A stretch of 6,218 bases of DNA from Methylococcales bacterium (GTDB taxonomy: Bacteria; Pseudomonadota; Gammaproteobacteria; Methylococcales; Methylomonadaceae): assembly GCA_023134955.1 (NCBI GenBank), contig JAGLUC010000181.1, forward strand, positions 1 through 6,218. The letters run 5' to 3'. This document shows, one piece after another, positions 1 through 5,259 of this stretch (within the stretch, counting starts at the first letter, position 1; each line of letters begins with the position of its first letter). The notes beneath the pieces were generated by a model, which was not told the origin of the DNA, ran no database searches, and saw only the letters and a list, made by a program, of their open reading frames with translations. The translations under genes and the position numbers were made by a program.

Positions 1-67
1 CCATGGATTCTCTTACTTCTTTTGGGATAACCACTTGAAATTTAGGGGAAACGGTTACTGCTGTCAT
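1..67 (-). CDS. AbrB/MazE/SpoVT-family antitoxin, N-terminal fragment (cut by window edge)
   Basis: Reading the minus strand from an ATG at 67-65 gives 22 codons before the window ends: MTAVTVSPKFQVVIPKEVRE, then Ser-Met. The run V-S-P-K-x-Q-V-x-I-P-K-E-V-R is the hallmark of the swapped-hairpin AbrB/MazE/SpoVT DNA-binding domain, here at the very N-terminus as in small VapB/MazE-type antitoxins. These proteins bind their own promoter and neutralise a partner toxin, often a PIN-domain (VapC) ribonuclease. A GGGG ribosome-binding stretch (74-77) lies six bases before the start. A strong promoter and a long palindrome lie just upstream, which fits autoregulation. The toxin, if present, lies outside the window to the left, so the pairing is inference. 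The domain call is confident; the exact subfamily is not. Confidence 0.85.
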   Translation of the reverse strand, partial: MTAVTVSPKFQVVIPKEVRESM

Positions 68-77
68 GACTTACCCC

Positions 78-114
78 ATCGATACAATTATAGTATTACT
101 ATATTAATATCGAT
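78..114. promoter_or_regulatory. 37-bp nested palindromic operator, probably for antitoxin autoregulation
   Basis: Two perfect inverted-repeat pairs share one centre at base 96. The outer pair is ATCGATA (78-84) with TATCGAT (108-114). The inner pair is TATAGTA (89-95) with TACTATA (97-103), separated by a single T. The four-base spacers between arms are mostly unpaired, so the symmetry is 7-4-7-1-7-4-7. It covers the -10 box and the presumed transcription start of the antitoxin gene. AbrB-fold antitoxins are known to bind inverted repeats at their own promoters; that this is the bound site is inference from position and symmetry. Confidence 0.65.
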
Positions 115-126
115 AACCTTTGTCAA
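98..126 (-). promoter_or_regulatory. Sigma-70-type promoter of the antitoxin gene
   Basis: On the minus strand a perfect -35 box TTGACA (126-121) is followed after exactly 17 bases by TATAGT (103-98), a good -10 box. Transcription would start near position 91, leaving a leader of roughly 24 bases with a GGGG ribosome-binding stretch before the ATG at 67. The -10 box lies inside the palindrome at 78-114, so a protein bound there would block RNA polymerase. Confidence 0.75.
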
Positions 127-178
127 ACCACATGCCATTATTGATTAGATGAAAAACATCCATATGAATAATCTCTTT

Positions 179-393
179 TTACAAACTTTTTATTTCCAAA
201 CCAAAACCTCTTTTGCCTAAACTATTTATCTGACTTGTTGAAATTTTACCACTCAAGCCAAACATCAAAACAGGCTGGCTAATATCTTCTTCTAATAGAT
301 AAGTACCACACCCTCCTTCCTGAGCGATCCGGTGATATATGCTTTTTCTTTATTAAAAACAATAATAGTTGAATTTATGGAGTTCAATATCAT
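179..393 (-). pseudogene. Decayed small protein-coding gene, frameshifted, family not recognised
   Basis: On the minus strand one frame is open from 349 down to a TAA at 181-179 and translates into protein-like sequence: HRIAQEGGCGTYLLEED, then ISQPVLMFGLSGKIS and a C-terminus near GKRGFGLEIKSL. It has no credible start of its own and is preceded in frame by tandem TAA stops (355-350). A second frame starts at ATG 393-391 and reads MILNSINSTIIVFNKEKAY; it joins the first frame smoothly at about 335-340 if two extra bases (AT) or one missing base are assumed there. The joined product would be about 70 residues. No ribosome-binding site is visible before 393. This is most simply the remnant of a small gene. 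I do not recognise the family, and a chance open stretch in AT-rich DNA cannot be excluded. Confidence 0.35.
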
Positions 394-408
394 TTTGTTG
401 GGTAATAA

Positions 409-435
409 TGTAGCGGACTGAAGTCGCACTCTACA
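409..435 (-). repeat. REP-like palindrome with GTAG head
   Basis: Read on the minus strand, a GTAG tetranucleotide (434-431) leads into AGTGCGACT, a two-base TC loop and AGTCCGCT. The arms pair over eight positions with one bulged C and one G-T pair, and the element ends in CTACA, which can alternatively pair with the TGTAG head. A GTAG/GGAG-type head followed by a short bulged hairpin is the form of the REP elements mobilised by RAYT (TnpA-REP) transposases. Only one copy is seen here, so its repetitive nature is inferred from its form. Confidence 0.5.
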
Positions 436-456
436 AATTAACCCATTCAGGCAAAG

Positions 457-484
457 TTGACGGGACACACTAAGTAGATAAATT
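457..484 (+). promoter_or_regulatory. Possible sigma-70 promoter for the HDOD-fliK-like pair
   Basis: TTGACG (457-462) matches five of six -35 bases. After 16 bases comes TAAATT (479-484), which matches four of six -10 bases. Initiation near 491 would give a leader of about 50 bases before the ATG at 540. This is the best candidate in the 104 bases between the REP-like hairpin and the gene; in DNA this AT-rich such matches also arise by chance. Confidence 0.35.
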
Positions 485-539
485 TTAAAGTTGCTTATTT
501 TATTACCTTACTGTTGAAATTTATGCCAAAATAAAGCAC

Positions 540-1421
540 ATGACCGATTCAAACAATATATCAAGCCCAGCAGCAACCTTAGCTAAAAGTCGTTTATATC
601 TTAATTGTTATAAACATATGCAATCAGATGAGCTTAATTTACCTACTATTCCAGATGTTTCATTTAAAATTCGTCGTGCCATTAATGACGAAGGAGCCAG
701 TAATAGTAAAATTGCTCGTGTTGTCCAAATTGATCCCTCAATTACCGCACGCTTAATACAAATTGCTAATAGTCCTTTTTACCATGGGCGACGTAAAATC
801 GAAAGTTGTCCAGAAGCATTAACTCGAATGGGTTTAAACGCAGCGCAAGATATTATTACTGCGTTTGCATTAAAAAGCGTATTTAAAGCAAAGTCACCCA
901 TCATTCGTAAAAAAATGAATAGCCTCTGGGAGCACAGTAGTTATGTGGCAGCCATAAGTGCCGTTATTGCCCATAAAACACCAGGCTTTGATCCTGACCG
1001 GGCAATGCTGGCAGGATTAATTCACGATATTGGTATTGTTCCTATTTTAACTTATGCTGATGAAGAGCCTGAAATATTAGAAAGTCCAACTGATTTGCAA
1101 GAGGCCATTGACGAATTGAGTGTTGATATTGGCATTCAAATCATAAATCAATGGGACTTTCCTAGTGACTTTGCAGATGTCATTATTAATGCTGAAAACT
1201 GGACTAGAAAGGGAGAGGATAAGCCCGATTACAGTGATATTGTGATAATTGCACAATTACATAGTTTTATTGGTAAAACTGAGTTAAGTAAATTGCCCAA
1301 AATGGATGAACTCCCCGCTTATCAGAAACTTATTTCTAGCAGCTTAAATATTGATAAAAGCATTAGTATTCTGGATCAGGCAAAAGATGAAATAAATCAT
1401 ATTAGACAATTGTTAAGGTAA
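540..1421 (+). CDS. HDOD-domain signalling protein
   Basis: This 293-residue cytoplasmic protein is dominated by an HDOD domain (about residues 28-225), a relative of the HD metal-dependent phosphohydrolases that usually acts as a signalling or regulatory module. The N-terminal half carries the typical LPTIPDV opening, the I-x-x-DPSITARLIQIANSPFY segment (61-81) and the region around ALTRMGLNAAQDII (93-106). The second half has WEHS (130-133, His132) and LIHDIGI (160-166, His162-Asp163), so part of the HD metal-ligand set survives, which many HDOD proteins lack. No REC, GGDEF, EAL or kinase domain is attached, so the input signal is unknown. Only a weak AAAG lies before the ATG. The stop codon overlaps the start of the FliK-like gene by one base (TAATG), implying co-translation. 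HDOD proteins are associated with motility, biofilm and stress control in gammaproteobacteria; the specific role here is not deducible. Confidence 0.85.
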   Translation: MTDSNNISSPAATLAKSRLYLNCYKHMQSDELNLPTIPDVSFKIRRAINDEGASNSKIARVVQIDPSITARLIQIANSPFYHGRRKIESCPEALTRMGLNAAQDIITAFALKSVFKAKSPIIRKKMNSLWEHSSYVAAISAVIAHKTPGFDPDRAMLAGLIHDIGIVPILTYADEEPEILESPTDLQEAIDELSVDIGIQIINQWDFPSDFADVIINAENWTRKGEDKPDYSDIVIIAQLHSFIGKTELSKLPKMDELPAYQKLISSSLNIDKSISILDQAKDEINHIRQLLR

Positions 1422-2674
1422 TGGCTTTAATGGATATCCAACGATCTCACACATCGAAAAATCCGCCCCAATCTACATTAGCTAAGCTAACAGCCCTTAA
1501 TTTAAAACTTAATCAACAACTTGAAGTAAAGGTTATACAGATTGAAAAAGACATTAACAGTTTGTCTTTACAACTCACCCAATCACACAAATCAATTGAA
1601 GTACAAAGTAACCTTCCCCTTTCAATAAAACAAGGTCAAATACTAAAATTATTGGTCAGTCAATTACAACCCAGCCCTGAATTTAAAATTTTAAATATTA
1701 GTTCTAACAAACCACTCAAAGCTAATCAGCAGATCACTAAACAATTACTAAACAATATTGTTTTAAAACAAATACCCCACTTAGAAAGTAACACCCCTGT
1801 TAAAGACACTATACAAACCAGTTTATCCCTGCATACGCAACAAAAAATATTTAACACTTTAAAGCAAATATTGCCTAAGCAGCAACAGCCTGAAGTCCTG
1901 CTTAATCAAATTATTACTAATTTAGACAGTATCAATAAAAGCAAATCTATTTCTTCTTCTTTAAAACAATTAGCTAAAGAAATATTAACATCTCTTCCTC
2001 AATCTAATAATTTTAAAAGTGCTAGCCAGCTAAAAACATCAATGGCTCATTCAGGTTTATTTTTAGAAGCCGAATTAAAACTGCTATTTGCTAAAAATCC
2101 CTTAGAGATACAACAAGATTTTAAAGCTCAATTATTAAAATTTCAGCAAGCTTTAAAACAAGAGCTGCATATAAAACAACTGTTTAATTTATCTAGAGAC
2201 GATATTAAATTACTTAAAGAGATATTGCAGAAAACAGAAAATTCATTATCCAGAATTATTTTAAACCAGCTAACATCCATATCTAAGGATGATGGCATTA
2301 AACAAGCATGGATTGTTGACTTACCCTTTTTGGACAAACAGTTTGCACAATCAATAAAACTTGAAATTGACCTGCAACAACAACCCCGTAATGATGAAAT
2401 CCAGGAAAACTGGTCAGTCACTATTACTGTTACCCCACCTGAATTAGCAACTATTTACTGTAAAATTATCTGTGTTGATGACATTATCAATACAATGTTT
2501 TGGAGTGAAAACCCTAAAGTTGTTATAAAAATCAATCAGCATTTAGATTTCTTACAATCACAATTTAAAAAAGCAGGAATAAACCCTGGGCACATGTCTG
2601 CGCATACTGGGCATGCTATAAAAGAGTCTCAAGCGTATATTGCAACTCTAAACTTACTTGATCAAAAAGCATAA
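1421..2674 (+). CDS. FliK-like protein with hook-length-control C-terminal domain
   Basis: The 417-residue protein is very rich in Gln, Leu, Lys and Asn and has no signal peptide or membrane segment. The C-terminal part (about 295-400) resembles the Flg_hook domain of FliK: AWIVDLPFLDKQ (296-307), an amphipathic strand SIKLEIDLQQQ, then WSVTITVTPPELATIYCKI (331-349), and a closing helix-turn LDFLQSQFKKAGINPG (375-390). Before it lies SGLFLEAELK (211-220), a motif common in proteobacterial FliK-like proteins. In flagellar systems FliK measures hook length and switches export specificity through FlhB. No other flagellar gene is present here, so it may be a dispersed FliK or a FliK-like protein with another job. 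The start is uncertain: AAGG (1415-1418) sits only two bases before ATG 1421 but eleven before the in-frame ATG at 1430, so the true N-terminus could be three residues shorter. Confidence 0.72.
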   Translation: MALMDIQRSHTSKNPPQSTLAKLTALNLKLNQQLEVKVIQIEKDINSLSLQLTQSHKSIEVQSNLPLSIKQGQILKLLVSQLQPSPEFKILNISSNKPLKANQQITKQLLNNIVLKQIPHLESNTPVKDTIQTSLSLHTQQKIFNTLKQILPKQQQPEVLLNQIITNLDSINKSKSISSSLKQLAKEILTSLPQSNNFKSASQLKTSMAHSGLFLEAELKLLFAKNPLEIQQDFKAQLLKFQQALKQELHIKQLFNLSRDDIKLLKEILQKTENSLSRIILNQLTSISKDDGIKQAWIVDLPFLDKQFAQSIKLEIDLQQQPRNDEIQENWSVTITVTPPELATIYCKIICVDDIINTMFWSENPKVVIKINQHLDFLQSQFKKAGINPGHMSAHTGHAIKESQAYIATLNLLDQKA

Positions 2675-2798
2675 TTACAGTCACTTTTTAAAAATTAACC
2701 TATAATTTAATAATAGCTTACCCATTAAAAGCTATGGTTCTATGAAGATGCGAGTACATTGCCCCATATAAGCCATTGTTATATTTTTTATAAAATTT
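2675..2798 (+). promoter_or_regulatory. 124-bp gap before the MCE operon, with weak promoter-like boxes and a small hairpin
   Basis: The gap is strongly AT-rich. It holds a TATAAT (2701-2706) without a good -35 partner, and TTGCCC (2759-2764) spaced 17 bases from TATTTT (2782-2787). A 7-bp inverted repeat, ATAGCTT (2713-2719) with AAGCTAT (2729-2735), encloses a nine-base loop but has no T-run after it on either strand, so it is not a convincing terminator. No Shine-Dalgarno sequence precedes the ATG at 2799. The operon could have its own promoter here or be read through from the fliK-like gene. Confidence 0.3.
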
Positions 2799-3608
2799 AT
2801 GTTGTTAGAAATTATTCAAAAAATCCTGTCTTTCTTTGGTCGTTGGCTAATCAACTCTACTCGCTCTTTTATTGCTCTAATCCAATTTACATTATGTGTC
2901 TTTAGACGCGGTTTTTTATACAACAAACAATTTCCAGGTAGCCATATTGTTAAACATAGCATCAACACTCAAGTTATTTTTAGCGGTATTGATGCCTTAT
3001 TTCCTTCCTTATTTATTCTTAGCATCCTCGTTAGTGTCAGCATAACAGCCCAGCTTATTTTGTTTTATCAAACATTTTATACTGAAATAGAGATTATCAG
3101 CCTGCTTACCCATATTGTCGCCTTGCAATTAAGTCCAATATTAACCTCTATTGTGCTCATTGCTCGCTCAGGTTCTGCTATTACTGTTGATATTGGAAGT
3201 ATGAGCATTAATCACGAAATCAAAGGTCTGGAATCCTTAGGCATTGATCCTTATATCTATCTTGCCTATCCAAGGTTTATTGCTTTGGCAGTCTCTCAAA
3301 TGGCTTTAGCCATTTATTTTTCTATCGCCACCATGGTATTTGGCGTTTTATTTGCCAGCTTATTAGATTCACCATCAAACTTTAAATATTTTTTTATTTT
3401 ATTAAACTCTCTTACTCTCACAGAATTAGCTTTGTTTTTAATCAATAATGCTATTTGTGGTGTTGCAATTGCAACTTATGCTTGTTTTTTTGGTTTAAAT
3501 ATTAAAAGATCTGTTACTGAAGTTCCTCAAGCCACTCAGCAAGCGATTGTTAAAAGTTTAATGGCCATTTTTTTTATTAATGCATTCTTTGCTTTTATTC
3601 TAAAATGA
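2799..3608 (+). CDS. MlaE-family permease of an MCE lipid-transport system
   Basis: The 269-residue inner-membrane protein matches the MlaE/YrbE permease fold and has the usual length. An amphipathic N-terminal helix (about 1-35) precedes several membrane segments near 66-90, 97-125, 155-188, 196-225 and 250-268. The family core is clear: ARSGSAITVDIGSM (122-135), followed by the coupling segment EIKGLESLGIDP (140-151) that contacts the ATPase. Near the C-terminus SVTEVPQATQQAIVKS (238-253) corresponds to the conserved region before the last helix. Such permeases form a dimer under an MCE ring and move phospholipid or other lipids into or out of the inner membrane. The conserved RE(L/I)GP segment before the core reads LQLSP (109-113), so the charged Arg-Glu pair is lost. 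The stop overlaps the next start by four bases (ATGA). No Shine-Dalgarno is visible before the ATG. Confidence 0.88.
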   Translation: MLLEIIQKILSFFGRWLINSTRSFIALIQFTLCVFRRGFLYNKQFPGSHIVKHSINTQVIFSGIDALFPSLFILSILVSVSITAQLILFYQTFYTEIEIISLLTHIVALQLSPILTSIVLIARSGSAITVDIGSMSINHEIKGLESLGIDPYIYLAYPRFIALAVSQMALAIYFSIATMVFGVLFASLLDSPSNFKYFFILLNSLTLTELALFLINNAICGVAIATYACFFGLNIKRSVTEVPQATQQAIVKSLMAIFFINAFFAFILK

Positions 3609-4279
3609 CAGAAAATTCTATTTTAATTCACGCACATGATGCGGTTCCTGACACCCATTATCCTGCAATAAATTGTACGATTCCAAGCTCATCATTTATT
3701 TGCATTAAAAGTCGTCAATTAATTGAATTAGATATTTATCTGCAAATGTTGGCAAAACAACACTTACCGATTTCAGGAACTATTGATTACAAGGACTCTT
3801 TAGCGATTGCTTATGTGGATGAAAAAATACAGTTAATATCTTCTTTATCCGGAATCAACAATTTACAACTTGCAGCCGAATATCACCAATTTGGTAATCC
3901 AGAACAAATTAGCAAACGTGCACAGGAATTACTGTTTCGGTTTAATTGTCTGCCAGTAGGTAAGAAACTTCCTGCATTTATGACAAACCTGGAAAAACTA
4001 TCATTATTAATTGCACGAGCACTAATGTTAGAGCCTGATGTTTTGTTTATTGGCAAACCATTTCAGGGTTTAAATATGCAGGAACATGATATTTTAGGCG
4101 ATCACCTCATTTCTTTAGTTACAGACATGAATATAACCGTAGTAAGCAGTGATACAACCATGGCTTTTACCAAAAAAGCAGCGCAACAAATTATCTATTG
4201 TGATGATAATGCCTTTTATTCTTACAATCATTGGAATAGCTTTAAAAAAGACCTCGACAGACTATTTAAGTCATCATGA
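3605..4279 (+). CDS. MlaF-like ABC ATPase homologue with all catalytic motifs lost (pseudo-ATPase)
   Basis: The 224-residue protein sits where MlaF belongs and aligns with the ABC ATPase fold along its length with little need for gaps. Conserved framework remains: P-I-S-G-T-I (55-60) after the P-loop helix, L77/L81/N86 after the Q-loop, LIARALMLEPDVLFI (135-149) and GLN (155-157). The working residues are gone. The Walker A position reads SRQLIELDI (36-44), with Leu42 where the lysine belongs. The Q-loop Gln is Glu73. The LSGGQ signature is MTNLE (126-130). The Walker B Asp and catalytic Glu are Gly150 and Lys151. The D-loop Asp is Asn157 and the switch His is Ser182. It probably cannot bind or hydrolyse ATP in the normal way. 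An intact frame with overlaps of four bases at both ends argues against recent decay. No Shine-Dalgarno precedes it, so translation probably depends on coupling. It may be a structural partner of the permease or pair with an ATPase encoded elsewhere. Confidence 0.82.
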   Translation: MTENSILIHAHDAVPDTHYPAINCTIPSSSFICIKSRQLIELDIYLQMLAKQHLPISGTIDYKDSLAIAYVDEKIQLISSLSGINNLQLAAEYHQFGNPEQISKRAQELLFRFNCLPVGKKLPAFMTNLEKLSLLIARALMLEPDVLFIGKPFQGLNMQEHDILGDHLISLVTDMNITVVSSDTTMAFTKKAAQQIIYCDDNAFYSYNHWNSFKKDLDRLFKSS

Positions 4280-5259
4280 AAAACAACAAAAGCAATGTTC
4301 ATTACATACATTATTTGAGCCAGAATACGCGTGAACAATTGGTGGGTGCTTTTTTTATAATCACTTTACTGGTTATATCCAGCCTGGTCATCTTTAAGAT
4401 TCATTCTGCAAAAATGTTTGATGAAACCATCACATTTCATACTTATATGACAAATGCCCAAGGCATTAGCACTGAAACTTTAGTCAATATTTCAGGCATT
4501 GAGGTGGGTAAAGTTTCAAATATAGATATTGCAGAAGATAATAAAGTTCATATTGAATTTTTTATTTACAAAAGTTTCGAAAAATTGATTCGTACCGACT
4601 CTACCGGTGAATTAAGTAAACTTTCTTTGATTGGTAATTCTGTCATTATCATAACAGCAGGATCCCCTGGATTACCCTTATTACCAGCAAAATCTGTTCT
4701 TAATATTAAAGAACCTATAACAACAGATGATTTAATTGAAGGAATTAAACCCGTCATTAACAACATGGAAACCATTATGACTAATTTGGCTGCAATTGTG
4801 AAAGTTATAGAGCCAGACTCAATTAAAGAGGGTAGTCGAAACCTGATCAGTGTAATGAAAAATCTTAACCATATCACTCAAAAAATATCCACTGGGCAAG
4901 GTCTTGTGGGTAAAGCTATTTACGATAACCAACAAGCTGAACAACTCACTAGTGTTCTAAATCGTGTGGAAAAAATATTACAAAAAATTGAACAGCGCGT
5001 TGATGAAACTCAACCTCTTATCAAGAATGTTACTGTTTTAGGCAATGAATCAAGAAATATGGTCTCTGAAATTAGACATTCACTAGATAAAGTTAATAAA
5101 GAATTAGAGCATTTACCAAGTCTTATTAAAGACACGCAAACACTATTGAAATCAACTGAAAACACCTTAAAAAGCATGCAACAAATTTGGCCGTTATCAA
5201 ACAGCTTCCCTCAACCTAGCAAAGAATTATTAATCAATGAAGGGGGGTTACATGATTAA
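4276..5259 (+). CDS. MlaD-type MCE domain protein, inner-membrane anchored
   Basis: This 327-residue protein has a cytoplasmic N-terminus, one membrane helix (about 22-41, LVGAFFIITLLVISSLVIF) and a single periplasmic MCE domain (about 48-135). The MCE region shows the typical pattern: a beta strand ending in AQGI (61-64), VNISGIEVGKVSNI (70-83), a strand-rich middle, and a closing LSLIGNSVIIITAGSPG (116-132). MCE proteins assemble as hexameric rings that conduct lipids through the periplasm and sit on the MlaE permease. After the domain comes a long, mostly helical tail (about 150-305) containing GQGLVGKAIYDNQQAEQL (207-224), a segment common in MCE proteins, then heptad-like helix and a final IWPLSN (304-309). 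Such a tail could extend the ring as a tube toward the outer membrane. It overlaps the upstream gene by four bases (ATGA) and the lipoprotein gene by eight. No substrate can be named. Confidence 0.88.
   Translation: MKNNKSNVHYIHYLSQNTREQLVGAFFIITLLVISSLVIFKIHSAKMFDETITFHTYMTNAQGISTETLVNISGIEVGKVSNIDIAEDNKVHIEFFIYKSFEKLIRTDSTGELSKLSLIGNSVIIITAGSPGLPLLPAKSVLNIKEPITTDDLIEGIKPVINNMETIMTNLAAIVKVIEPDSIKEGSRNLISVMKNLNHITQKISTGQGLVGKAIYDNQQAEQLTSVLNRVEKILQKIEQRVDETQPLIKNVTVLGNESRNMVSEIRHSLDKVNKELEHLPSLIKDTQTLLKSTENTLKSMQQIWPLSNSFPQPSKELLINEGGLHD
5241..5247 (+). promoter_or_regulatory. Strong ribosome-binding site that sets the lipoprotein start
   Basis: AGGGGGG lies four bases before ATG 5252, inside the end of the MCE gene. 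It is the only strong Shine-Dalgarno in the operon. An in-frame ATG at 5237 lies upstream of this site and has no such signal, which argues for starting at 5252. Confidence 0.7.

Noticed and set aside
87..92. Perfect TATAAT on the minus strand as the antitoxin -10 box
   Set aside because: It is 28 bases from the TTGACA box; TATAGT at 103-98 has the ideal 17-base spacing and is preferred.
487..513. Flagellar sigma-28-like promoter (TAAAGTT half) before the HDOD gene
   Set aside because: The downstream half has little likeness to GCCGATAA, so only the first half matches.
2143..2421. Minus-strand open frame of 92 codons inside the FliK-like gene
   Set aside because: It is antisense to a well-supported coding region, Cys- and Ser-rich in an unnatural way, and resembles no family.
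2713..2735. Inverted repeat ATAGCTT/AAGCTAT as a terminator after the FliK-like gene
   Set aside because: The stem is AT-rich and short and no T-run follows on either strand, so termination is not supported.
3605..4279. Calling the ATPase homologue a pseudogene
   Set aside because: The frame is intact with ATGA overlaps at both ends, and structural positions are conserved while only functional ones changed, which fits a maintained non-catalytic protein better than random decay.
4149..4334. Plus-strand 61-codon open frame across the ATPase-homologue/MCE junction
   Set aside because: It overlaps two genuine coding regions in another frame and its translation shows no family features.
4566..4877. 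Minus-strand open frame of 103 codons inside the MCE gene
   Set aside because: It lies opposite the MCE domain and tail coding sequence, has no ribosome-binding site and no recognisable motif.
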